Source of the DNA: UMGS1312 sp964631595
GTDB lineage: Bacteria; Bacillota; Clostridia; Oscillospirales; CAG-272
Direction of reading: 5' to 3'
NCBI GenBank assembly: GCA_964631595.1
Contig: CAZVXL010000009.1
Span: forward strand, 1-64,000
DNA length: 64,000 bases
In this document: piece by piece, positions 52,166 through 61,167 of the stretch
Numbering within the stretch: position 1 is the first letter of the stretch
How the letters are laid out: every line of letters starts with the position of its first letter
Program-made: the position numbers and the translations under genes
Notes under the pieces: generated by a model
Databases searched by the model: none
The model's input: the letters and a program-made list of their open reading frames with translations, nothing else
What the model was told of the DNA's origin: nothing

Positions 52166-52777
52166 TCAGCTCTCCGTATCCTGCGGTGTACAGCCGCAAT
52201 AATTCTGTCTGTATATGCCCATCTCTCGGCAAAGCAGGACGGTTCGCAGATATCCGTTGCGCTTTTTGAAATCGGACGGAAGCCACACCGCGCCGTATCT
52301 CTCCGCCGCCGCAAAGCCGAGCTCATTGAGCTTCTCCGCATTCTTATGCGGACTCACCGTGAGCGTGGTCGTGAAGAAATCGTATCCGTTCTCAGCCGCA
52401 AGACGCGCCGTCTCACCGACACGCATACCGAGGCACACATCGCATCTGCCACCGCCCTCCGGCTCACCCTCAAGTCCCTTTACGAGAGAGGCGTAGCGCG
52501 CCGTATCGTATTTCCCCTCGATCACCCTTATCGGATTCTCGTGAGGGAGCAGCTCGAGGAGCCTGTAGAGCTCACGCAGGCGCTTTTCGTATTCGTTTTG
52601 CGGATATATATTCGGGTTATAGAAATAAACGTCGATGTCGAAATACGGGGAGAGGTATTCAAGCACATATGACGCGCACGGGGCACAGCAGGCATGGAGC
52701 AGCAGTCTCGGGGGGGTACCCACGTCGATCCGTGAGAGCACGTCATCGGTCATGAGCTGATAATTTACCTTTTGCAT
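52166..52777 (-). CDS. queH: Epoxyqueuosine reductase QueH
   Basis: A 203-residue [4Fe-4S] enzyme (former DUF208) for the last step of queuosine synthesis in tRNA, replacing QueG. LLHACCAPCASYVLE near residue 27 carries the adjacent cysteines and C-x2-C, followed by GRCDVCLGMRVGETA and NYCGCTPQD near the C-terminus. Monocistronic. Fits with queA in the same window. Confidence 0.92.
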   Translation of the reverse strand: MQKVNYQLMTDDVLSRIDVGTPPRLLLHACCAPCASYVLEYLSPYFDIDVYFYNPNIYPQNEYEKRLRELYRLLELLPHENPIRVIEGKYDTARYASLVKGLEGEPEGGGRCDVCLGMRVGETARLAAENGYDFFTTTLTVSPHKNAEKLNELGFAAAERYGAVWLPSDFKKRNGYLRTVLLCREMGIYRQNYCGCTPQDTES

Positions 52778-52870
52778 TTAAGTCCTCCTCACACGTTTTT
52801 CGGGCGGCACATAAGTCCCGTGCCACAGCAAATATTATACCATGAAAAAGAGTTTTTTCAAGTACTGTTA

Positions 52871-52899
52871 TTGACAAATCATACAGTCTATTGTAAACT
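52871..52899 (+). promoter_or_regulatory. Promoter of the LRR-dockerin gene
   Basis: TTGACA (52871-52876) and TAAACT (52894-52899), spacing 17. A TACA-N6-TGTA dyad falls in and after the spacer, which could be an operator but may be chance. Confidence 0.65.
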
Positions 52900-52942
52900 A
52901 ATGTCAGCAGACTATCATGAAACGAAAGAGAGGCATATTTCC

Positions 52943-55201
52943 ATGAAGAACAAATTTCATTTACCGAGAAAGCTGCTTTCCACCGTTCTCTCGGCACTTT
53001 TGCTGATCGCAGCCGTCCCCATGGCGGTGAGTGCCGAGGACGGGCTTGTTGAGGGGGATTACACATACTCCGTAACAAACGGGGAGGCAACCATCACCAA
53101 TTTTTACAGGGATGCCACAGGCGTCATTATGGTTCCCTCCACTCTCGGCGGATATCCCGTCACTACCGTAGGCTCTCTTGCCTTTGCTTTTTGCAGTAGC
53201 ATCACCGGCATCATCCTGCCCGAGGGCATAACCGCAATTAAGGATGACGCCTTTTGGTTTGCCGAAAGGCTCAAAAACGTTTACCTTCCGAGCACTCTCA
53301 CCGAGATTGGTGAGTCTGCATTCGGCGGTTGCTATGACCTCACCGTCATAACACTGCCGAACGGTCTTACGGACATCGGCTACAATGCCTTTATAAGCTG
53401 CAAGTCTCTTGAGAGCATTGAAATCCCCGCATCCACCGTAAACATCGACGATGACATATTTTCCAATTGCACTTCACTTGCCGAGATAAACGTCCATCCG
53501 AGCAACAGCGCATACAAATCCGTTGACGGTGTACTGTTCACAAAGGACGGATCGCTCCTTATCCAGTACCCTATGGCAAAGTCCTCGACAAGCTATTCGA
53601 TCCCCGTCGGTACCGTGACTCTCGAATCCGAAGCCTTTTCCGGTGCCAAATTTCTCAAGGACGTCACCGTGCCGAGCGGTGTATCGGTGCTTCCTTGGCG
53701 TGCCTTCGCCGATTGCACCGCACTTGAGAGCGTGGCTCTCCCCGAGGGCTTGACCGAGATCTCCGTTTCCGCCTTTGAATGTTGTGCAAGCCTCAAATCG
53801 GTGCCTCTGCCGAGCAGTATTGATATAATAGACGACTATGCATTTTCGGAATGTGCAAGTATTACAGAGGTAGCCATTCCCGACGGAGCAACGTATCTCG
53901 GCTACTGCGCTTTTGACAAATGCTCCGCGCTCAAGACCATAACACTCCCCGACAGTCTTACATACATAGACAACGATATATTCAACGGCACTGCCTTCCA
54001 TGACAGCTTTGCAGGCTGGTCAGACGGACTTCTGTATCTCGACAATTACCTGATAGATGCGGCAGACGACATTACGGGAAATGTCGCCGTAAAGAACGGT
54101 ACCTTGGGGATCGCGTCCGGCGCCTTCGACGATTGCGTGGGACTTACGGGAATATCACTTCCCGAAAGCATTAGATTCATAGGAGGTTATTCCTTCTACA
54201 ATTGCAGCGGCCTTGAAAGCGTAACGCTTCCGTCCGGTATTACCTCCATTGAGTCCTCCCTTTTTGACGGATGCACAAATCTTAAAAATGTCGACATTCC
54301 GCAGGGTGTAACGAGCATCGGCTACGATGCCTTCTTCAATTGCTCAAGTCTCATGAATATCTCTCTCCCCGACGGCTTAACCAAGATCGGTTCGTTTGCA
54401 TTCAACTACACGGGATATTATAACAACGCCGTAAACTGGACAAACGGTCTCCTTTACATAGATGATTATCTGATCCTCGCAGACGAGAATATATACGGAA
54501 ACATCACCGTAAAGGACGGCACAAAGGGTATTGCAGAGAGAGCTTTCTACTCATGCAAAGAGTTCACCGGCATAACCCTTCCCGACAGCATAAGCTTTAT
54601 CGGTATGGAGGCCTTCAGCAACTGCTACAAGCTCATTAGCGTAAACATACCGAAGAACGTAAAGATCATAAATTACGACACCTTCTTCGCCTGTTCGGCT
54701 CTTGAAAGCATAACACTGTCTCACGGCTTGACCTACATAGGTCACGGAGCCTTCATGGGCTCCGCTCTCAAGAACGTGACCGTTCCCGACACTGTCACCG
54801 TTATTGATGAAAGCGCCTTTGAATTTTGCGAATCTCTGACGACGGCAACTATTCCCGCAAGCGTGAAGGTCATAGGTGATTCCGTCTTTTGGGGATGCGA
54901 TGCCCTCACCGACATATATTACGGCGGCACAGAGGCAATGTGGAACAATATAGATATCGGCAGCGAATACAACGAGAAGCTTTCGGATGTCACGATCCAC
55001 TTCAGCGCCGCGCTCTCCGGAGACGTAAACTCGGACGGTCAGGTAAATCTTGCCGATGCGACGATGCTTCTCAAGCATCTTGCAAGCTGGAATGTGACCG
55101 TAAATTACGCCGCAGCGGATGTAAACGGTGACGGAGCGGTATCACTTGCAGATGTCACGCTTCTTCTGAAGTATCTTGCGGGCTGGAATGTGACTCTCTG
55201 A
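52943..55201 (+). CDS. Secreted BspA-type leucine-rich-repeat protein with type I dockerin
   Basis: A 752-residue secreted protein. Signal peptide (KLLSTVLSALLLIAAVPMAVSA, cut near AVSA-ED at about 31). From about 55 to 685 there are over 20 BspA-type LRR units of the SLESITLPDGLTxIGxxAF kind, interrupted by spacers such as WSDGLLYLDNYLI. The last 60 residues (693-752) hold two calcium-loop repeats, GDVNSDGQVNLADATMLLK and ADVNGDGAVSLADVTLLLKY, a type I dockerin that binds a cohesin. ATG at 52943 with GAGAGG nine bases upstream. Probably displayed on a cohesin-bearing scaffold or cell surface; LRR ligand unknown. Confidence 0.88.
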   Translation: MKNKFHLPRKLLSTVLSALLLIAAVPMAVSAEDGLVEGDYTYSVTNGEATITNFYRDATGVIMVPSTLGGYPVTTVGSLAFAFCSSITGIILPEGITAIKDDAFWFAERLKNVYLPSTLTEIGESAFGGCYDLTVITLPNGLTDIGYNAFISCKSLESIEIPASTVNIDDDIFSNCTSLAEINVHPSNSAYKSVDGVLFTKDGSLLIQYPMAKSSTSYSIPVGTVTLESEAFSGAKFLKDVTVPSGVSVLPWRAFADCTALESVALPEGLTEISVSAFECCASLKSVPLPSSIDIIDDYAFSECASITEVAIPDGATYLGYCAFDKCSALKTITLPDSLTYIDNDIFNGTAFHDSFAGWSDGLLYLDNYLIDAADDITGNVAVKNGTLGIASGAFDDCVGLTGISLPESIRFIGGYSFYNCSGLESVTLPSGITSIESSLFDGCTNLKNVDIPQGVTSIGYDAFFNCSSLMNISLPDGLTKIGSFAFNYTGYYNNAVNWTNGLLYIDDYLILADENIYGNITVKDGTKGIAERAFYSCKEFTGITLPDSISFIGMEAFSNCYKLISVNIPKNVKIINYDTFFACSALESITLSHGLTYIGHGAFMGSALKNVTVPDTVTVIDESAFEFCESLTTATIPASVKVIGDSVFWGCDALTDIYYGGTEAMWNNIDIGSEYNEKLSDVTIHFSAALSGDVNSDGQVNLADATMLLKHLASWNVTVNYAAADVNGDGAVSLADVTLLLKYLAGWNVTL

Positions 55202-55264
55202 GCGGATGCGCCGCATTACTCACACGTCACGCACCGCTTGATTTGGCACTTTCAAAAGAGACAA

Positions 55265-55305
55265 GGAGATCCGCCGACCTGTATCGGCGGATCTCCTCCG
55301 TTTTT
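55265..55305 (+). terminator. Terminator after the LRR-dockerin gene
   Basis: GGAGATCCGCCGA (55265-55277) pairs perfectly with 55284-55296 over six bases; TCCGTTTTT follows on the plus strand. Confidence 0.85.
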
Positions 55306-55362
55306 GCGGACATGAGATGTGCAAAAATTTATCACAAAATAATTCGAATCGTGCGTATTCCC

Positions 55363-55391
55363 TTGACAAATCGGCTTTGTCGGTGTATAAT
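55363..55391 (+). promoter_or_regulatory. Promoter of tRNA-Thr
   Basis: Perfect TTGACA (55363-55368) and TATAAT (55386-55391), spacing 17, ten bases before the tRNA 5' end. Confidence 0.9.
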
Positions 55392-55401
55392 AGTATTATA
55401 G

Positions 55402-55477
55402 GCTGGTATGGCTCAGTTGGCAGAGCAGCTGATTCGTAATCAGCAGGTCGCCGGTTCAAGTCCGGCTACCAGCTCCA
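55402..55477 (+). tRNA. tRNA-Thr(CGU)
   Basis: A 76-base cloverleaf with CCA encoded: acceptor GCTGGTA/TACCAGC, D arm with GCTCAGTTGG, anticodon loop TTCGTAA with CGT at 55435-55437, and T arm GCCGGTTCAAGTCCGGC. Confidence 0.95.
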
Positions 55478-55513
55478 AAATATCCCGAATGCTTGATGCT
55501 TTCGGGATATTTT
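55477..55513 (+). terminator. tRNA-Thr terminator
   Basis: AAAATATCCCGAA (55477-55489) pairs with 55501-55513, followed by CTTTTCT. Confidence 0.85.
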
Positions 55514-55583
55514 CTTTTCTCCGACCGCCGTGAGGTACGCCTAGTCACTCGCGTTCCTTATAGGCGGTATTTGCCGTGAGATA

Positions 55584-55619
55584 AAAAAGTGCAGGCTTCA
55601 GGCGAAGCTTGCACTTTTT
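55584..55619 (-). terminator. Terminator after nnrDE
   Basis: A 16-bp stem (55584-55599 with 55604-55619, one G-T pair) ending in a T run on the minus strand, 14 bases beyond the stop. Confidence 0.85.
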
Positions 55620-55632
55620 CGGTCATATGCCC

Positions 55633-57129
55633 TTATTCGGTAACAGATCTTATCGCCTTTGCGACGGCATTTGCGATATCCGATGCAAGAAGCGAATACT
55701 CACTCATCTCGGCGGACGCTATCTCCCCCGCTCTGCCGTGGAGATAAACGCCGACAGTTGCCGCATCAAGCCCATTCTTGCCCTGTGCGATCAGTGCGCC
55801 GATAACACCGGCAAGCACATCTCCCGAGCCGCCCTTTGCAAGACCCGTACAGCCCACGCGATTCATGAATGCGATATCGCCCTGCGCTATCACGGTAGTG
55901 GCGCTCTTTTGCACGCAGACCACGCCGTACTCACCCGAGAACTCCACGGCGGATCTTATAGGCTCTCTGTATACCTCCTCCACGGTCATTCCGCAGAGGC
56001 GGCTCATCTCACCCGCGTGAGGAGTTATCACGGTGAGCGCGGTACGCGACTTCAGCATTGCTCTGAGGCGGTCGCTTTCCGCGATAAGATTCAGTCCGTC
56101 CGCATCTATCAGAAGCGGCACGTCTGCCCCGAGAGCCTCCTCGACAAGTGATGCCGCCTCGGCGCTCTTACCGAGTCCGGGACCAATCAGACAAACATCG
56201 GCGCGTGTCAGGCGGTCTCTCAGTCGCTCGGCGGGAGAGGTTCCCCAAGACGTGCATATTGCCTCGGGAATACGTCCCTGAAGGACAGGCACGTTTACGG
56301 GAGAGGTGAAAAGCTCGACAAGTCCCACTCCGGCGCGGTATGCACCGAGAGCCGCAAGATATGCGGCGCCGCTCATGCCCTCACAGCCCGCAGCTATGAG
56401 AAGTCTTCCGTAATCCCCCTTATGGCTGTCGGGATATCTCTCGGGAAGCATTGCCGCTATATCGGAATCATCGGGGATACGCACTATGGGCATATCTCCG
56501 GCAATGCCCTCCTCACCGACACCGATCTCCACCGTGGTTGTCTCACCGCAGTGTATCCTTCCCGGATAGAAGATATGTCCCGGCTTGGGGCGCGCGAATG
56601 CCACCGTTCTTGCGGCATAAACAGCCCTTCCCATAAGTCCGCCGGTATCGGAATTTATTCCCGAGGGAATATCAAGCGAAACAACCGGTATACCCGCGGA
56701 ATTGATGCGGTCTATAACTCCCGCGGCAGGCTCTCTGACCTCGCCCGTAAGTCCTATTCCGAGAATAGCATCAACTATAAGCGTGACCCCCGTGAGATCA
56801 AGCATACGCTGCTCCGTAACACCCGCGGTTTGCAGTGCGTACAGTCTGTACTCACATTCCTTCGTCATGCCGGACTTATCACCGCAGATATAAAATTCTA
56901 CATTCACGCCGGAGTGTCGGAGCAGCATTGCAACGGCAAGTCCGTCTCCGCCGTTATTTCCCGTTCCGCAGATACACAGCACGCGCGTAAGGTCGAAGCC
57001 GCTGTTGATGATCTCACGGAACGCGGCGGCGGCGGCTCTCTGCATGAGCTCTCTCGACGGTACTCCGAGCTCGTTTACGGTGTAGCTGTCGCACCGTCTC
57101 ATTTGATCGGCAGTAAGTAATCTTTTCAT
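55633..57129 (-). CDS. nnrDE: Bifunctional NAD(P)H-hydrate epimerase and dehydratase
   Basis: Metabolite-repair enzyme restoring damaged NAD(P)H hydrate, 498 residues. N-terminal YjeF epimerase (MRRCDSYTVNELGVPSRELM, CGTGNNGGDGLAVA), C-terminal ADP-dependent dehydratase of ribokinase-like fold (AGCEGMSGAAYLAALGAY, LLIDADGLN, TPHAGEMSRLCG, and GGSGDVLAGVIGAL). Both halves look intact. Shares an operon with the formyltransferase-like gene upstream (16-base gap). Confidence 0.94.
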   Translation of the reverse strand: MKRLLTADQMRRCDSYTVNELGVPSRELMQRAAAAAFREIINSGFDLTRVLCICGTGNNGGDGLAVAMLLRHSGVNVEFYICGDKSGMTKECEYRLYALQTAGVTEQRMLDLTGVTLIVDAILGIGLTGEVREPAAGVIDRINSAGIPVVSLDIPSGINSDTGGLMGRAVYAARTVAFARPKPGHIFYPGRIHCGETTTVEIGVGEEGIAGDMPIVRIPDDSDIAAMLPERYPDSHKGDYGRLLIAAGCEGMSGAAYLAALGAYRAGVGLVELFTSPVNVPVLQGRIPEAICTSWGTSPAERLRDRLTRADVCLIGPGLGKSAEAASLVEEALGADVPLLIDADGLNLIAESDRLRAMLKSRTALTVITPHAGEMSRLCGMTVEEVYREPIRSAVEFSGEYGVVCVQKSATTVIAQGDIAFMNRVGCTGLAKGGSGDVLAGVIGALIAQGKNGLDAATVGVYLHGRAGEIASAEMSEYSLLASDIANAVAKAIRSVTE

Positions 57130-57145
57130 GTCCTGTCCTTTCGTT

Positions 57146-57928
57146 TCATGAAATTTCGGTTATTCTTTCTGCGCTTATATACCCACCGCAGGCGGCGACT
57201 GAGCCCTCCGACTCTCGGTCGGAATACCGTCCCCTGAAAAGCGAGTATTTTTTATTTCCAACATTCAGGTAGCACTCAAAGCCGTAAAAGGCTCTGAGTA
57301 TCCTGTCACATTCCTCACCGCTCATCGTGCCGTCGACAGTGGCGTCATCGTCATCGGGGCACCTCCAATATTCGCCCTCCGTCTGCGGCACCGCGCTGTT
57401 CCACAGTCCGCGAATATCCGCCGTAAGCGTTTGCATCATCTCGGGAAGGAGCGCTTGGAATTTTGCGGTAAGCGATTCAAGATCCTCGGACGGCGACACG
57501 GAAAAGCTTCTTTGCAGAAGTATATCGCCCTCATCGAAGGAATCGGTGATCTTATGAAGCGTGACTCCGCTTTCGGTAAGTCCGCGGAGTATGGTCACCG
57601 GCATGGGCCATGAGCCTCTGCCCACGGGGAGCAGTGCCGGATGAATATTCACCATAATAAAATCCGGTACGACAGGCAGCTTATGGTAATATCCGCCGCA
57701 CACAAGCCCGTCACAGCCGTTCTCTATCAGCCACTCGATATCCGAGCGCGTCACCCTGTCATACGTATACGGGATGCCGTGCTCCGCCGCAGTCCTCACC
57801 GTTTCGGTATTGAACTCATACACATTGTCAACATGGCAGGTGAAAACACGCATTATCTCCACGCCCCCGTCAAGCAGTGCCGTGAGTGCGGGAAGGAGCA
57901 GATCAAGTCCGACATAAGCAAGTCGCAT
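57146..57928 (-). CDS. Formyltransferase-like protein
   Basis: A 260-residue protein related to methionyl-tRNA formyltransferase. The N-terminal Rossmann start (RLAYVGLDLLLPALTAL), the catalytic Asn and His in MVNIHPALLPVGRGSWPMP and the Asp in KITDSFDEGDILLQ fit the Fmt/ArnA formyltransferase fold. The C-terminal tRNA-binding OB domain of true Fmt (about 100 residues) is replaced by a short, unrelated end (SGEECDRILRAFYGFECYL). So it may formylate a sugar or other amine. It stands with nnrDE. Promoter TTTACT/TATAAT, 57959-57987. Confidence 0.75.
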   Translation of the reverse strand: MRLAYVGLDLLLPALTALLDGGVEIMRVFTCHVDNVYEFNTETVRTAAEHGIPYTYDRVTRSDIEWLIENGCDGLVCGGYYHKLPVVPDFIMVNIHPALLPVGRGSWPMPVTILRGLTESGVTLHKITDSFDEGDILLQRSFSVSPSEDLESLTAKFQALLPEMMQTLTADIRGLWNSAVPQTEGEYWRCPDDDDATVDGTMSGEECDRILRAFYGFECYLNVGNKKYSLFRGRYSDRESEGSVAACGGYISAERITEIS

Positions 57929-57958
57929 AATATCCCCCCAAAGCCTGTCTATGCTGTA

Positions 57959-57987
57959 ATTATACCACCTTCACCGAGAAAAGTAAA
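57959..57987 (-). promoter_or_regulatory. Promoter of the formyltransferase-nnrDE operon
   Basis: TTTACT (57982-57987, minus strand) and TATAAT (57959-57964), spacing 17 bases. Confidence 0.65.
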
Positions 57988-58018
57988 GCATCGCGGACGG
58001 CTTTGGCGAAATACGCCG

Positions 58019-59716
58019 TCACTCTTTCCAAAGCCCCGCATATATGCCGCCGAGCTGCATCAATTGCTCATGCGTTCCGCGCTCCGCAATCCCCTCGTCT
58101 GTCACGACAAGTATCTCATCGGCATTCTTGACCGTTGTGAGCCTGTGAGCCACCACGATAGTGGTACGGTTCACGCAAAGCTCGTCAAGGCTTTTCTTTA
58201 TCAGCCTTTCGGTCACATTATCAAGCGCCGAGGTCGCCTCATCAAGTATCAGCACGGGCGGATTTTTCAGGAACGCTCTCGCTATCGCAATGCGCTGCTT
58301 CTGTCCTCCCGAGAGCTTTACGCCTCTCTCTCCCACTGCAGTATCGTAGCCGTCGGGCAGCTCCGTGATATAATCGTGGATATTCGCAAGACGGGCGGCA
58401 TTTTCCACCTGCTCCTCGGTCGCATCGGGACAGCCGTACATGATATTCTCGCGAATGGTGGCATTAAACAGGAACACATCCTGAGACACGATGCCGATAT
58501 TGCGTCGGAGTGAGCCTCGGGTGAGGTCGCGGATATCGGTGCCGTCAAGAGTAATACTTCCGCCGTCGATCTCGTAGAATCTCGGCAGGAGGTGGCAGAT
58601 AGTGGTTTTTCCGCCGCCCGAGGAGCCGACAAGCGCCACGGTCTTCCCCGCCTCTATCTTCAAATTAAAATCGCGCAGGACAGCCGTTCCCGTGTCATAC
58701 GAAAAGGTGACGTTCTTATATTCGACATCTCCGCGCGCAACGCCCGCATCGACCGTGCCCGTCTCCTCCTCCGCGGGATGATCCATTATCGCACAGAAGC
58801 GCTCAAATCCGCTCATGCCGTTCTGGTACTGCTCAACGAATCCGACAAGCCTTCTGATCGGGTTCATGAACACGCTTATATACAAAGCAAACGAGGTGAA
58901 CTCACCCACGGTGATATATCCGCGGTAGCAGAATACGCCGCCGCACACGTAAAGCAGGAGCTGGAGTATGTCACCGACAAAGGTTATGCCGGTATGAAAT
59001 TCCGCCATTGCCTTATATGCGGCGCTTCTTGCGACAACGAAGCGCTCGTTGCCCTCCGCAAATCGGCGGCTCTCATCCTCTCTGCTGTCATATGCCTTCG
59101 CGATACGTATACCCGATATGCTGTTTTCAAGCCCTGCGTTTATCTCACCGATCTCCGCTCTTGATGCGGCGAACGCCTTATTCATTTTATTGCGCTTTTT
59201 CACCGCAAACACCACCATAAACGGTATCGCGGCATACAGGATAAGCGTCAGGGGAAGGCTTATCCGCGCCATGAGCACAAATGAGCCGACAAGCATCACC
59301 ACGGACAGGAAAAGATCCTCGGGGCCGTGATGTGCCAGCTCCGACACATCCATAAGATCGTTTATGATACGGGACATGATCGTTCCCGTTTTATTATTGT
59401 CAAAATATGACAGCGGAAGCACCTGTAGTCTGTCGAAAACATCTCGGCGCATATCCGCCTGCATCCTTACTCCGACGATATGACCGTAATACTGAACGAA
59501 ATAATTGAGAAACACCTTGAGCACATACACGCCGAGCAGTATCGCGGCGCAAACGAGCAGCGCCTTCATCATTCCGCGCGGTATATACCTGTCAAGCATC
59601 CTTCCGGTGAACACGGGATACAGCAGGTCGCATACGGCAAGAGCAAAGGCAAATGCAAGATCAAGGAAAAACAGGGTCTTATGCGGCTTATAGTATGACA
59701 CAAATCTCTTTATCAA
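58019..59716 (-). CDS. ABC exporter, fused membrane and ATPase domains
   Basis: A 565-residue half-transporter: six membrane segments (about 15-300), then the ATPase with LVGSSGGGKTTICHLLP (Walker A), VKLSGGQKQRIAIARAFLK (signature), PVLILDEATSALDNVTE (Walker B) and VVAHRLTTVKNAD. It should work as a homodimer, or as a heterodimer with a partner not seen here. Substrate unknown; lipid or drug export is common for this type (MsbA/LmrA-like). Confidence 0.92.
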   Translation of the reverse strand: MIKRFVSYYKPHKTLFFLDLAFAFALAVCDLLYPVFTGRMLDRYIPRGMMKALLVCAAILLGVYVLKVFLNYFVQYYGHIVGVRMQADMRRDVFDRLQVLPLSYFDNNKTGTIMSRIINDLMDVSELAHHGPEDLFLSVVMLVGSFVLMARISLPLTLILYAAIPFMVVFAVKKRNKMNKAFAASRAEIGEINAGLENSISGIRIAKAYDSREDESRRFAEGNERFVVARSAAYKAMAEFHTGITFVGDILQLLLYVCGGVFCYRGYITVGEFTSFALYISVFMNPIRRLVGFVEQYQNGMSGFERFCAIMDHPAEEETGTVDAGVARGDVEYKNVTFSYDTGTAVLRDFNLKIEAGKTVALVGSSGGGKTTICHLLPRFYEIDGGSITLDGTDIRDLTRGSLRRNIGIVSQDVFLFNATIRENIMYGCPDATEEQVENAARLANIHDYITELPDGYDTAVGERGVKLSGGQKQRIAIARAFLKNPPVLILDEATSALDNVTERLIKKSLDELCVNRTTIVVAHRLTTVKNADEILVVTDEGIAERGTHEQLMQLGGIYAGLWKE

Positions 59717-59755
59717 AATATTCCCTCCGTTTCAAGGCTCCGTACATAAATTGCG

Positions 59756-59777
59756 GGGGACAGCGTCGGCTGTCCCC
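59756..59777 (-). terminator. Probable terminator of the pyr operon
   Basis: GGGGACAGC (59756-59764) pairs with 59769-59777 over four bases. The downstream T run on the minus strand is weak (CAATTTATG). It lies just beyond the pyrI stop. Confidence 0.55.
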
Positions 59778-59785
59778 GTGCGGTA

Positions 59786-60208
59786 TCATTTCTTTTCGGC
59801 TTTGGAATCGCAGTATATACAGCGGTAGGTCTGTCTTTCCTCATCGCACAGGCGGAACACGTGTGTCAGCTCCTGCTCGGTGGAAGTTATACATCTGGGA
59901 TTTTTGCACTTGATTATCCCCGTCACCGTCTTCGGCAGTCCTATCTTGCCGCGCTTCGTCTGCACACCGTCCTTTATGATATTCACGGTAACGCCCGGAT
60001 CGACGTAGCCGATGATATCGAAGTTAAGATCAATAACGCTGTCTATCTTGATTATATCCTTTTTCCCGAGCTTTACGCTGTCGGCGTTCTTGATTATCGC
60101 CACGGAGCAGTCAAGCTTATCAAGATTCAGAATATTGTAAAGCATCATGCCTCTGCCGGCGGTGATATGATCAAGCACGATCCCGTTTGTAATTGGATTG
60201 ATTTGCAT
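59786..60208 (-). CDS. pyrI: Aspartate carbamoyltransferase regulatory chain
   Basis: A 140-residue allosteric subunit binding CTP/ATP. GIVLDHITAGRGM at the start, then KIGLPKTVTGIIKCKNPRCI and YRCIYCDS with four zinc cysteines (C-x4-C...C-x2-C) that contact PyrB. Present in Clostridia and enteric bacteria but not Bacillus. Follows pyrB by 21 bases. Confidence 0.95.
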   Translation of the reverse strand: MQINPITNGIVLDHITAGRGMMLYNILNLDKLDCSVAIIKNADSVKLGKKDIIKIDSVIDLNFDIIGYVDPGVTVNIIKDGVQTKRGKIGLPKTVTGIIKCKNPRCITSTEQELTHVFRLCDEERQTYRCIYCDSKAEKK

Positions 60209-60229
60209 TCTAAAGACTCCTGTTCGGTT

Positions 60230-61144
60230 TTATATCAGCTCTAAGAGCATGAGTATGAGTGCCATTCTCATATATTTTCCGTTGAGCACCTGCTTGAAGT
60301 AGCAGGCGCGGGGGTCGCTGTCCACCGTAACTGATATCTCATTGACTCTCGGGAGCGGGTGGAGAACGCACATTTTCTCCTTAGCCGCCTTGAGCTTTTC
60401 CGGAGTCAGAACATACGTATCCTTCAGGCGGATATAGTCGGCTTCGTTGAAGAAGCGCTCCTTCTGAACTCTCGTCATATAGAGTATATCAAGCTCGGGC
60501 ATTACCGTATCCATGCTCCGAACCTCTCTGTAGGGATGTCCGCCCTGCTCCAGCACCTCGTGCTTTATATAATCGGGCAGGCACAGCTCCTCGGGAGAGA
60601 TGAGCACGGTGTTTATTCCGTTGTATCTGGACAGAGCGGTTATAAGAGAATGTACCGTGCGACCGAATTTCAGATCTCCGCAATATCCCACGGTCAGTCC
60701 GTCGAAGCCGCCGAGCTCTCTTTTGATCGTCAAGAGATCCGCAAGCGTCTGCGTTGGGTGATTGTGTCCGCCGTCACCCGCATTGATAACGGGGATCTCG
60801 GAATTCATCGCCGCCACAAGAGGCGCTCCCTCCTTGGGATGGCGCATCGCTATGATATCGGCATAGCAGCCGATAACTCTCGTCGTATCCGCTACGCTCT
60901 CGCCCTTCGATGCCGAGGAGTTTTGTCCGTCGGAGAAGCCGATGACCTGTCCGCCGAGCTCGTACATCGCCGCCTCAAAGCTGAGTCTCGTTCTGGTAGA
61001 GGGCTCAAAGAACAGTGTGGCAAGCTTTTTGCCCCTGCATCTTTCGCTGTACTTCGCCGGATTTGCGGCAATATCCTCTGCCGTCTCCAGCAGCAGTGCT
61101 ATCTCCTCAACCGAAAGATCCAATATGTTTATAACGCTTTTCAT
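60230..61144 (-). CDS. pyrB: Aspartate carbamoyltransferase catalytic chain
   Basis: Joins carbamoyl phosphate and aspartate, 304 residues. FFEPSTRTRLSFEAAMYELG with the carbamoyl-phosphate loop, SVADTTRVIGCYADIIAMRH, NAGDGGHNHPTQTLADLLT, and HPLPRVNEIS near the C-terminus. Together with PyrI this makes the regulated B2 class. Confidence 0.96.
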   Translation of the reverse strand: MKSVINILDLSVEEIALLLETAEDIAANPAKYSERCRGKKLATLFFEPSTRTRLSFEAAMYELGGQVIGFSDGQNSSASKGESVADTTRVIGCYADIIAMRHPKEGAPLVAAMNSEIPVINAGDGGHNHPTQTLADLLTIKRELGGFDGLTVGYCGDLKFGRTVHSLITALSRYNGINTVLISPEELCLPDYIKHEVLEQGGHPYREVRSMDTVMPELDILYMTRVQKERFFNEADYIRLKDTYVLTPEKLKAAKEKMCVLHPLPRVNEISVTVDSDPRACYFKQVLNGKYMRMALILMLLELI

Positions 61145-61167
61145 GCCTCCGATATCCTTTCCGAATC

